This document shows positions 7,637-14,769 of a DNA stretch of 14,957 bases, piece after piece (position 1 is the first letter of the stretch; each line of letters begins with the position of its first letter). This DNA comes from Chromatiales bacterium (GTDB lineage Bacteria; Pseudomonadota; Gammaproteobacteria; UBA6429; Thiohalophilaceae). The stretch spans positions 1 to 14,957 of the forward strand of contig JALTLP010000206.1 of assembly GCA_027001895.1 (NCBI GenBank). Direction: 5' to 3'. Below the pieces are notes generated by a model that did no database searches, was not told the origin of the DNA, and was given only the letters and a program-made list of their open reading frames with translations. The position numbers and the translations under genes were made by a program.

Positions 7637-8005
7637 ATGACTTATAACTTCAAGATTCTGATTGCCGACGACGATAGAGAAATGCGTAACCTACTCAGAG
7701 GTTATCTGGAAGAACTGGGTTGCCACATCGATATTGAAGTTGAAAACGGACGTGATGCACTTAAACAGGTTGCTCTGATTCAACCACAACTTGCCTTTAT
7801 CGACATTGAAATGCCGATTAAATCTGGCCTGGAAGTATTACAGGAAATTAATACTCTCTCCCCTAAAACGCTGCCAATTATTGTTAGTGGCCACAATACT
7901 ATTGCCAATGTAAAATCGGCACTTGCTCTTGGTGCGAAAGGTTTTATTGTTAAACCCTATTCAATTGACAAGATCCAGCAAATTTTAGAGAAGTATGCTG
8001 GCTAA
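7637..8005 (+). CDS. CheY-like single-domain response regulator
   Basis: 122 aa, receiver domain only. Seen: the acidic pocket DDD at 11-13, phospho-acceptor D56 in FIDIEMP, the switch serine S84 in IIVSGH, and K106 in VKPYS. All catalytic residues are present, unlike in the upstream receiver. There is no output domain, so it should act by protein contact or as a phosphate sink. It begins one base after the stop of the Hpt protein, its probable phosphotransfer partner. It runs convergent to the HD-GYP gene, with 8 bases between the two. An AT-rich AATAAA/TTTATT stem with a T run follows at about 8003-8020 and may end transcription. Confidence 0.92.
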   Translation: MTYNFKILIADDDREMRNLLRGYLEELGCHIDIEVENGRDALKQVALIQPQLAFIDIEMPIKSGLEVLQEINTLSPKTLPIIVSGHNTIANVKSALALGAKGFIVKPYSIDKIQQILEKYAG

Positions 8006-8013
8006 TAAAGAAT

Positions 8014-9165
8014 TTATTTTTTCGAATAACCCCAGATTATCCCCAGGTTATAATCTTCTGGTAGTTGATAAAAAATGCTTTCCATAATCTGGTATTTCTT
8101 AAAACCAGTATCACGCACTGGCGATGCGGTATATTTTTCACCTTCCGCATTTTGTACACTTTTTACAATTGGGTTATTGGAACGCCCAATCAACCTTTTA
8201 ACCACAATACCAATATCATCATTCGCCAGCCGCACGAAAGTACCCGGCGGGTAAATACCCAGTTCTTTAATCAAAGTTAAACTTAATGTTTCACTGTAAG
8301 CACCGCCTTTTTCGGTAAAAAACTCGCGTAATGCATCTTGCACATTAATAGCCTTTCTGTCAGCACGTTTAGACATCATGGCAGAGTACACGTCAGCGAT
8401 AGAAACTATACTGGACTCAAGCAATATTTCAGAACCACTCAACCCATTCGGGTAACCTTTACCATTGCTCTGTTCATGATGTTGTTCAACAACTTTTAAC
8501 CAGACTTCATCAAGGATACCAATTTTACGAAGAAGCCTTGCAGATTTAAGCGGATGGTTTTGAATGCGTTTACGTTGTTTTTCGGTGATCGGAATACATT
8601 GACGCTGCAACACTTCCTGAAAGTTTCGCATACCAATATTTGCAGTTAAACTTGCCGCTATCATTGATAAACGATTTTCACCATTGATATTCATTCTTAT
8701 TGCAAGCAATGACGAAAGCATTGCAATATGAACAGGATGATAGATCGAATAGCGTTTGTGATTGCTGGGTAAATGTATGATGGCAAGAGCGGCATCCATA
8801 TCGTGTTCACAAAGCCAGATTATATCCTCGGCAAGCTTCAGTATACGCTCACGACCTACCTGGTTACCATCTTCAATTTGTGAAAGTATATGTCCGAGAC
8901 GACTAGCGAAATCATTGACTAACGAAAAGGGACTTCGAAACCGATTAAAACTATCACTAAAGTGTTCTTGATCTGTTTCAAGAAAATTTTCATCTTCCAA
9001 TGTACGTTCACGATAAACGCCACGCTGAATAATTTTTTCTACTTCATCTGCAGAGTCAAAAATATGCCCTGCCTTGTACAACATATAATCATTTGCATCA
9101 AAAATTGGCCAGGGAAGCTCTGTATTTTCGGCTATATCCCCTCTAACCAGTTTAACGACATTCAT
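8014..9165 (-). CDS. HD-GYP-family protein with lost HD pair, probable c-di-GMP-linked signalling
   Basis: 383 aa from ATG 9163-9165, preferred because GGA lies 8 bases before it; ATG 9172-9174 would add three residues and is the numbering used here. Seen: an N-terminal sensory or adaptor region about 1-125, with a PWPIFDA...LYKAGHIF segment seen in other HD-GYP proteins; an HD-GYP-like core about 140-285 with H146/H149, NHP (H207), HHE (H232, H233), NGKGYPNGL (GYP 240-242) and IADVY (D261); and a C-terminal beta-rich region about 300-386. Where the family has HDIGK, this protein has ANIGM (178-182), so the metal-binding His and Asp and the nearby Lys are replaced. Standard phosphodiesterase activity is therefore doubtful. 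It has its own sigma-28-like promoter. Confidence 0.85.
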   Translation of the reverse strand: MNVVKLVRGDIAENTELPWPIFDANDYMLYKAGHIFDSADEVEKIIQRGVYRERTLEDENFLETDQEHFSDSFNRFRSPFSLVNDFASRLGHILSQIEDGNQVGRERILKLAEDIIWLCEHDMDAALAIIHLPSNHKRYSIYHPVHIAMLSSLLAIRMNINGENRLSMIAASLTANIGMRNFQEVLQRQCIPITEKQRKRIQNHPLKSARLLRKIGILDEVWLKVVEQHHEQSNGKGYPNGLSGSEILLESSIVSIADVYSAMMSKRADRKAINVQDALREFFTEKGGAYSETLSLTLIKELGIYPPGTFVRLANDDIGIVVKRLIGRSNNPIVKSVQNAEGEKYTASPVRDTGFKKYQIMESIFYQLPEDYNLGIIWGYSKK

Positions 9166-9195
9166 AAAAAACATCCGAAATATACATACTCAATC

Positions 9196-9222
9196 GTATC
9201 GGACTGTATAAATTAAACTTTA
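9196..9222 (-). promoter_or_regulatory. Sigma-28 (FliA) promoter of the HD-GYP gene
   Basis: On the minus strand: TAAAGTTT (complement of 9215-9222), exactly 11 bases, then TCCGATAC (complement of 9196-9203). The -35 is a perfect match to the FliA consensus and the -10 matches 6/8. Predicted start is about 9186-9190, leaving a short leader before the ATG at 9165 or 9174. A separate TATAAT occurs further upstream but lacks a good -35. Confidence 0.75.
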
Positions 9223-9328
9223 GTCATATCTAACAAAATTATTATACATCAGTACTACTCTTAAGTATTAAAACAAAACCCGAATTCCTGATTTTGTAAA
9301 ACATATTCTACAATTTAACATTCTCACT

Positions 9329-10210
9329 TTATGGTTTTATCGCTTCAATATGTGCTGACAAAACATAGTCGGTTATGTTTTTACCCGGCGCCCAGTCTTT
9401 TATAAAATCTTTTGACTCGTCTTTAGGCGTGATTTTAATTTGCTTAAAGCCGGCATCACGCATAAACGTTTGCAGTTCTTCAATTAAAGATGCACCGGCC
9501 ATACAACCATCATAAAGCACCGGATCGTTTTTCATTTCTTCGGGCATTTCGCAACTGGCCACCACATCGGAGATCGCAAGACGCCCACCGGATTTTAATA
9601 CCCGAAATGCATCACGAAAAACCTGTGGTTTGTTGGGTGACAAATTAATAACGCAGTTAGAAATAATCACATCAGCAGTATTGTCGGCAACCGGCAGGTG
9701 TTCGATTTCACCCAAGCGAAACTCGACATTTTCAAAGTTGGCTTTGTCGGCATTGTTACGCGCCTTGCTTAACATGGTTGGTGTCATATCCACACCAATG
9801 ACTTTACCGCTTTCACCGACTTCACGTGCTGCTAAAAATGCATCGAAGCCGCCGCCACTGCCTAAATCAACAACCACTTCACCGGCTGATAAATCTGCAA
9901 TGGCACGTGGATTACCGCAGCCTAAACCCATATCAGCTCCAGCCGGAACATTTTCAAGATCGTCATTTGAATAGCCAAGGCGCAATGAATTTAAGGTATT
10001 AATATCTATATCGTCTGACACCCCACAGCAGCTTGAGCCTATACCACAGGCCTCGCTGTTATTATTGGCCTCGGCCACTTTAGCGTAACTGTCTCTGACC
10101 TTGTTACGAATATCATCGGACTGTTTATTTTGCTGTGCCTTGTTTGCCTCTGCCGCATCACCACTACAGGTTGTTTGCGCATTAGGTTCACAACATGATT
10201 CATTTGCCAT
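9329..10210 (-). CDS. arsM: Arsenite S-adenosylmethyltransferase
   Basis: 293 aa, cytoplasmic. It methylates trivalent arsenic using SAM. Seen: SAM motif I VDLGSGGGFDAF at 114-125, GVDMTPTML at 139-147, and the three conserved As-binding cysteines: C98 in LGCGNP, C186 in ISNCVINLSP, and C236 in YDGCMAGA. The N-terminal 63 residues add several Cys (SCCEP, CSG, ACGIGSSCCG) that could help capture As(III). The start is supported by GAGGA seven bases upstream. It lies 195 bases downstream of arsR on the same strand; that gap holds inverted repeats and a terminator-like stem, so expression may be a regulated read-through from the arsR promoter. No arsenic efflux pump or arsenate reductase gene is visible here. 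Confidence 0.93.
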   Translation of the reverse strand: MANESCCEPNAQTTCSGDAAEANKAQQNKQSDDIRNKVRDSYAKVAEANNNSEACGIGSSCCGVSDDIDINTLNSLRLGYSNDDLENVPAGADMGLGCGNPRAIADLSAGEVVVDLGSGGGFDAFLAAREVGESGKVIGVDMTPTMLSKARNNADKANFENVEFRLGEIEHLPVADNTADVIISNCVINLSPNKPQVFRDAFRVLKSGGRLAISDVVASCEMPEEMKNDPVLYDGCMAGASLIEELQTFMRDAGFKQIKITPKDESKDFIKDWAPGKNITDYVLSAHIEAIKP

Positions 10211-10280
10211 TTTTTAATCCTCTTAAATATTAAAACTCAGACTGTCTGGAAACATATTAACCATTGTTATTTCATCCACA

Positions 10281-10402
10281 GGGAGAAATATTAGCTGTAA
10301 AAAAAGGTTCCTCTGCTAGCATTCGGAACGACCATATTGATTGGTGTCATTTCTCCCAACGGTACAAATGACAGTAAACCAGAATTTCTAAACTTTTGTA
10401 CC
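10281..10402 (-). repeat. Three chained inverted repeats in the arsR-arsM gap
   Basis: In arsM reading order: (C) GGTACAAA, complement of 10395-10402, pairs with 10361-10368, 8 bp; (B) TGTCATTT, complement of 10366-10373, pairs with 10345-10352, 8 bp with a 13-base loop; (A) GGGAGAAAT, complement of 10349-10357, pairs with 10281-10289, 9 bp. B shares 3 bases with C and 4 bases with A, so neighbouring hairpins exclude each other. The loop of A contains a terminator-like stem. This could be an attenuator-type RNA leader for arsM, a set of operators, or chance. Confidence 0.4.
10299..10329 (-). terminator. Terminator-like hairpin between arsR and arsM
   Basis: On the minus strand GTTCC (complement of 10325-10329) pairs with GGAAC (complement of 10307-10311) around a 13-base loop that contains GCTAGC, followed by C and seven T residues (10299-10305). 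The stem is short, so termination would be partial. It is oriented to stop arsR transcription before arsM. Confidence 0.4.
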
Positions 10403-10405
10403 AAA

Positions 10406-10726
10406 TTATTGGCTATTAAAAAACTGTTTTAAAAGTTCCACTTTCTCCGGGTCAACAAAACAGTCTATATTCTTACCTCGTCTCTGGGTTTTAATTAAGC
10501 CCGCATGTTGCAGCTCTTTTATATGGTGTGACAAGGTCGATGGCGCAACCGATAAATCTTCGCCCAGCTCGCTGACACACAAACCATTCAAGTCTTCAAC
10601 CGAACATAAAGTTCCTGGCGTACAGCAACTTACCAGACGCTGAAAAATTTGCAGACGATTCGGGTTAGACAAGGCCTTAAACGCATCGGCCAGTTCTTCA
10701 ATATTAAAACCACAACAATTCGACAT
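10406..10726 (-). CDS. arsR: ArsR/SmtB-family metalloregulator
   Basis: 106 aa winged-helix repressor. Seen: an N-terminal helix region with FKALSNPNRLQIFQRL (16-31), the helix-turn-helix about 50-73 (VSELGEDLSVAPSTLSHHIKE), and the wing LIKTQRRGKNIDCFV at 77-91. Cysteines are C4, C5, C34, C35, C41, C50 and C89. The classic ELCVCD metal motif is changed to GLCVSE, so only one Cys is left there; CC plus TLC in the preceding loop may complete an As(III) site. Family knowledge: it represses its own operon until the metalloid binds. The position upstream of arsM points to arsenite as effector. M1 is the only methionine in the protein, so the start is effectively fixed. It is divergent from soeA. 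Confidence 0.92.
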   Translation of the reverse strand: MSNCCGFNIEELADAFKALSNPNRLQIFQRLVSCCTPGTLCSVEDLNGLCVSELGEDLSVAPSTLSHHIKELQHAGLIKTQRRGKNIDCFVDPEKVELLKQFFNSQ

Positions 10727-10759
10727 ATCTCGAATTATAGAACAGTGGTTCGATATGTC
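10722..10759. promoter_or_regulatory. Probable ArsR operator (inverted repeat over the arsR promoter and start codon)
   Basis: GACATATC (10722-10729) mirrors GATATGTC (10752-10759), and TCGAA (10730-10734) mirrors TTCGA (10749-10753), around a 14-base centre. The repeat covers the arsR -10 element, part of the -35 and the ATG. Repressor binding here would block RNA polymerase directly, the usual ArsR autoregulation. Confidence 0.65.
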
Positions 10760-10761
10760 AA
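10734..10761 (-). promoter_or_regulatory. Consensus sigma-70 promoter of arsR
   Basis: On the minus strand: TTGACA (complement of 10756-10761), 16 bases, then TATAAT (complement of 10734-10739). Both hexamers are exact consensus. The -10 ends only seven bases before the ATG at 10726, so transcription should start at or within a base or two of the start codon, giving a leaderless mRNA. Confidence 0.85.
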
Positions 10762-10893
10762 ACGATTAAAAGTCCGCCGTTCAGAACAAAAAGATCCTCA
10801 AAATTCAACTTACTGCTCTGGATGTCCTGGTGGTTTCAGCGACAAAATTTATTCCATATATATAAGGGCGATCAATTTGAGTGTGCATTCCTT

Positions 10894-10902
10894 TGCTATA
10901 CT
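10894..10902 (+). promoter_or_regulatory. Possible extended -10 promoter for soeAB
   Basis: TGCTATACT matches the extended -10 form TGnTATAAT in five of six hexamer positions. There is no good -35 at normal spacing (TTGAGT lies 14 bases upstream). It would give a leader of about 130 bases before the soeA ATG at 11038. Apart from this and the arsR promoter/operator, the 311-base arsR-soeA gap (10727-11037) shows no gene or clear structure. Confidence 0.4.
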
Positions 10903-11037
10903 CAATATTTCTCTGAATTAACCGATAAGCATACTCAGCTACTCTTGTATCTAAATTCCTGTTACATTAGAATATTAGAGTACACTAATTAACTATTTAA
11001 TTTATTTATCCATCCATAAGCCAGAGCCCTGAAAACT

Positions 11038-13941
11038 ATGTCCTATACCAATACTGCTGCATCGGAGCATGATGCTACAAACACTCGCATCGAGGTTAAA
11101 AATACGACTTGTTACATGTGTGCCTGCCGTTGCGGTATTCGGGTAACCTTGCGCGATGGAGAGGTTCGTTATATCCAGGGCAACCCGGAGCACCCACTAA
11201 ACAAAGGCGTTATCTGTGCCAAAGGTGCGTCGGGCATTATGAAGCAATATTCCCCCGCTCGCCTGACCAAACCATTAAAACGTAAAGCCGGTGCCGACCG
11301 CGGTGATGCAGAATTTGAAGAAATCAGTTGGGAAGAAGCTTTTTCGACTATCAGTGAACGACTCGAACATATTCGCAACACCGACCCACGTAAATTTGCC
11401 CTGTTTACTGGCCGCGACCAGATGCAGGCCTTAACCGGCATGTTTGCCAAGCAATTCGGTACACCCAACTATGCCGCCCACGGTGGTTTTTGTTCGGTCA
11501 ACATGGCCGCCGGCATGATTTATACCATTGGTGGCTCGTTCTGGGAATTTGGTGGCCCGGATTTAGACAGAGCAAAACTGTTTGTCATGATAGGCACTGC
11601 CGAAGATCACCATTCCAACCCGATGAAAGTCGCCCTTTCTAAATTCAAGCGAAACGGTGGTCGCTTTATTTCGATAAACCCGGTTCGCAGTGGTTACTCG
11701 GCCATTGCGGATGAATGGGTACCCATTAAACCCGGTACTGATGGTGCGTTATTGCTTGCCTTAATTCATGAACTGATAAAACAGGGTTTATATGACCGCG
11801 AATTTTTAACCCAATATTCAAACTCGGCGCAACTTGTCATTGATGATGCAAATGATGATGATGACGGCATGTTCCTGCGTACCGATGTGCCACAGGATAC
11901 CGAATGTTTTGATGCACAGGATGCCGTTTGGTGGGATCGCTTAACCGACAAACCTGTTCGCACCCACACTAAAGAAGCCGATCCATTTTTACTGGGTGAG
12001 TTCACCATGCCGGATGGCACCAAAGCCAAACCAGCTTTCCAGAAATTAAAGGAACGTGTTGAGCAATACACTCCAGAGTGGGCCAGCAAAATTACCGGTA
12101 TCCCGGCTGAAACCATTCAACGCCTTGCCTACGAAATGGGTATTACCGCACGTGATGAAAAAATTGAATTACCGATAGCCTGGACCGACGTCTGGGGCAA
12201 CGATCATGACACCGTAACCGGTAACCCGGTTGCATTCCATTCCATGCGTGGCACAGCGGCGCACTCAAACGGTTTTCAGACCATTCGCGCCATGTCTATT
12301 TTAATGTCGTTACTCGGCACCATTGACCGTCCGGGTGGTTTCCGCCACAAGGCGCCTTTCCCGCGACCTATTCCACCCTGTGCAAAAACGCCGAAAGGCC
12401 CGGAAGGTGTTCAACCCAATACACCGCTCGCCGGTATGCCACTGGGTTGGCCTGCCGATCCTGATGACTTGTTTGTTGATGACAAGGGTGAGCCGGTTCG
12501 AATTGATAAAGGCTTCTCATGGGAATACCCTTTATCAGCACACGGCTTAATGCATAACGCCATTACTAATGCATGGCGTGGCGACCCGTATGAAATCGAC
12601 ACCTTGTTAATTTTTATGGCAAACATGGCCTGGAACTCCAGTATGAACACTTCTGAAGTTCGCAAAATGTTAAACGACAAAAAAGAAGACGGCGAATATA
12701 AAATTCCATTCTTAATTGTTGCCGATGCGTTCCAGTCAGAAATGACAGCCTATGCCGATTTAATTTTACCAGACACCTCTTACCTGGAACGCCATGACGT
12801 AATGAGTATGTTAGACCGACCTATTTCAGAATTTGACGGGCCGGTTGACTCTGTGCGTATTCCGGTTGTAGCACCTAAAGGTGACTGCAAACCTTTCCAG
12901 GAAGTGCTTATTGAAATTGGTTCTCGCTTAAAACTGCCTGCCTTTACCAATGATAAAGGTGAGCGCAAGTATCGAGACTACCCGGACTTTGTCGTTAACT
13001 ACGAAACCGAACCGGGCTCAGGCATTGGCTTCCTTGCCGGCTGGCGTGGTAAAGGTGGCGAAAAGTTTATGAAAGGCGAACCCAACCCTAACCAGTGGGA
13101 AATGTACGAAAAGAATAACTGCGTATATCATTACGAGTTACCCAGGTCTTACCAGTACATGCGTAACTGGAATGCCGGTTATCTGCAATGGGCACAGGAA
13201 CACCGTTTAACAAAATACGCCGAGCCGATTAATATTCATATTTATTCAGAAGTACTGCAAAAATTCCGCCTTGCCGCACAAGGTAAGCGTGAAGGTAAGC
13301 AACCACCTGAACATTTACGTAAGCGCGTTGAAGAACATTTCGATCCACTGCCGTTTTACAGTGAACCGCTCGAAGCGCAGTTAACCGATAAACATAAGTA
13401 TCCGTTAAACGCGATCACCCAGCGACCTATGGCAATGTACCATTCATGGGATTCACAAAATGCCTGGTTACGCCAGATACATGCACATAACTATCTGCAT
13501 GTTCATCCTTCACTCGGTGAAAAGCATGGCTTTGATGATGGTGACTGGATCTGGGTTGAATCCATGCACGGTAAAGTACGTTGCATGTGTCGCTTTAGTG
13601 AAGCCGTTGAACCCGGCACGGTCTGGACCTGGAATGCTATCGGTAAAGCATCCGGTGCATGGAACCTTGAAAGTAATGCCAACGAATCGAAAAAAGGTTT
13701 TTTACTTAACCACTTAATATCTGAAGAGCTTCCGGCCAACGAAGCAGGCGAGCATGTATCCAATTCTGACCCGGTAACAGGTCAGGCCGGTTGGTACGAT
13801 GTGCGTGTTCGTGTTTATAAAGCCGATGAAAACGAAGCACCGGAAACTTACCCACAATTTGATACCATGCCAAGTTACCCTGGTACGGATAAACGTCGTA
13901 AATGGCAGAGCTTCTTTGCCGGTAAATTCAGCAAGAAGTAA
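11038..13941 (+). CDS. soeA: Sulfite dehydrogenase (quinone), molybdopterin catalytic subunit SoeA
   Basis: 967 aa. Oxidises sulfite to sulfate in the cytoplasm using a Mo-bis-MGD centre, passing electrons to SoeB. Seen: no Tat signal (N-terminus lacks RR and a hydrophobic core), so cytoplasmic; an N-terminal [4Fe-4S] site C25-x2-C28-x3-C32...C60; GGFCSVNMAAG at 149-159, where C152 is the expected Mo ligand; a long molybdopterin core; and a C-terminal dinucleotide-binding domain about 790-920. The lengths and motifs agree with SoeA of purple sulfur bacteria as I recall them. Related alternatives are polysulfide/thiosulfate reductase and arsenite oxidase ArxA, but those are usually exported with a Tat signal. 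Shine-Dalgarno is weak. soeB follows after 12 bases. Confidence 0.9.
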   Translation: MSYTNTAASEHDATNTRIEVKNTTCYMCACRCGIRVTLRDGEVRYIQGNPEHPLNKGVICAKGASGIMKQYSPARLTKPLKRKAGADRGDAEFEEISWEEAFSTISERLEHIRNTDPRKFALFTGRDQMQALTGMFAKQFGTPNYAAHGGFCSVNMAAGMIYTIGGSFWEFGGPDLDRAKLFVMIGTAEDHHSNPMKVALSKFKRNGGRFISINPVRSGYSAIADEWVPIKPGTDGALLLALIHELIKQGLYDREFLTQYSNSAQLVIDDANDDDDGMFLRTDVPQDTECFDAQDAVWWDRLTDKPVRTHTKEADPFLLGEFTMPDGTKAKPAFQKLKERVEQYTPEWASKITGIPAETIQRLAYEMGITARDEKIELPIAWTDVWGNDHDTVTGNPVAFHSMRGTAAHSNGFQTIRAMSILMSLLGTIDRPGGFRHKAPFPRPIPPCAKTPKGPEGVQPNTPLAGMPLGWPADPDDLFVDDKGEPVRIDKGFSWEYPLSAHGLMHNAITNAWRGDPYEIDTLLIFMANMAWNSSMNTSEVRKMLNDKKEDGEYKIPFLIVADAFQSEMTAYADLILPDTSYLERHDVMSMLDRPISEFDGPVDSVRIPVVAPKGDCKPFQEVLIEIGSRLKLPAFTNDKGERKYRDYPDFVVNYETEPGSGIGFLAGWRGKGGEKFMKGEPNPNQWEMYEKNNCVYHYELPRSYQYMRNWNAGYLQWAQEHRLTKYAEPINIHIYSEVLQKFRLAAQGKREGKQPPEHLRKRVEEHFDPLPFYSEPLEAQLTDKHKYPLNAITQRPMAMYHSWDSQNAWLRQIHAHNYLHVHPSLGEKHGFDDGDWIWVESMHGKVRCMCRFSEAVEPGTVWTWNAIGKASGAWNLESNANESKKGFLLNHLISEELPANEAGEHVSNSDPVTGQAGWYDVRVRVYKADENEAPETYPQFDTMPSYPGTDKRRKWQSFFAGKFSKK

Positions 13942-13953
13942 CAGGATAAAACC

Positions 13954-14685
13954 ATGACTCAATTAGCACTCGTTATCGACCTGAATGTTTGCGTAGGCTG
14001 CCATGCCTGTGTAACCAGTTGTAAGGAATGGAACACATCCGGGCCTGCCGGTTCTATGTGTGACGATAACCCTTATGGACAAGACCCAACAGGTACTTTC
14101 TTTAACCGCGTACAAACTTATGAAGTCGGTGAATTTCCGTTAACTGAAACGGTTCACTTTCCTAAAAGTTGTTTGCACTGCGAAGATCCACCGTGTGTAC
14201 CGGTTTGCCCGACCGGCGCAAGTTACAAACGTGAAGAAGACGGTATCGTGCTGGTTGATTACGACAAATGTATTGGTTGCCGTTACTGTTCCTGGGCCTG
14301 CCCTTACGGTGCACGTGAAATTGATGAACACCAGAAGGTTATGAAAAAATGTACCCTTTGTGTTGATCGTATCTATGATGAATCTCTGCCCGAAGCAGAA
14401 CGTAAACCGGCCTGTGTGCTTGCTTGCCCAACCAGTGCACGTTTATTTGGTGACGTACATGATTCGGAATCGGATATCTCCGTTACCATTCGCGAAGAAG
14501 GCGGCTACCAGTTAATGCCTGAATGGGGTACCAAACCGTCGAACCATTATTTACCACGTCGTAAGACACGTAAACATATTCATGAAGATGAACTTGAACG
14601 TGCTGATAATCCGTTGAACAAAGAACAACGTAAACCGCATGGTCCTATCGATGCACCTACGTTGGATGATTCAACCAGTTGGTAA
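13954..14685 (+). CDS. soeB: Sulfite dehydrogenase iron-sulfur subunit SoeB
   Basis: 243 aa DmsB/PsrB-type ferredoxin. Seen: 16 cysteines in four clusters that would hold four [4Fe-4S] centres: C13-C16-C19-C23; C73-C76-C81-C85; C106-C109-C112-C116; C133-C136-C154-C158. No signal peptide, so it stays in the cytoplasm with SoeA. It carries electrons from the Mo centre to a membrane quinone-reducing subunit (SoeC, NrfD/DmsC type). AGGA lies just before the ATG, and the gene begins 12 bases after the soeA stop. The charged tail (205-243) extends past the last cluster. soeC is not found in the remaining 272 bases, where a repeat array begins. Confidence 0.9.
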   Translation: MTQLALVIDLNVCVGCHACVTSCKEWNTSGPAGSMCDDNPYGQDPTGTFFNRVQTYEVGEFPLTETVHFPKSCLHCEDPPCVPVCPTGASYKREEDGIVLVDYDKCIGCRYCSWACPYGAREIDEHQKVMKKCTLCVDRIYDESLPEAERKPACVLACPTSARLFGDVHDSESDISVTIREEGGYQLMPEWGTKPSNHYLPRRKTRKHIHEDELERADNPLNKEQRKPHGPIDAPTLDDSTSW

Positions 14686-14700
14686 CACAAAGATTCCAAG

Positions 14701-14725
14701 ATTGCTTCGCTACCGCTCGCAATGA
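14701..14725 (-). repeat. Inverted single copy of the array repeat core, just after soeB
   Basis: The reverse complement of this stretch matches the array unit over GTCATTGCGAGCGGTAGC and ends GAAGCAAT instead of AAGGCAAT. It lies 15 bases after the soeB stop. A short ATTGC/GCAAT stem followed by five T residues (14730-14734) may give weak termination. It resembles dispersed repeats with a TTGCGAGC...GCAAT core known from several bacterial genomes. Confidence 0.6.
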
Positions 14726-14769
14726 CATGTTTTTATTTGTACTGAAATAGCGAAACAAAAACACTAACA

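Noticed and set aside
10649..10921. Plus-strand 90-residue open frame across the arsR start and promoter
   Set aside because: It overlaps arsR antisense, crosses the arsR promoter and operator, and shows no recognisable domain or ribosome site.
11038..14685. Arsenite oxidase ArxAB, suggested by the nearby arsRM genes
   Set aside because: The catalytic subunit has no Tat signal and is longer than ArxA. The N-terminal Cys pattern and the sequence around C152 fit SoeA better.
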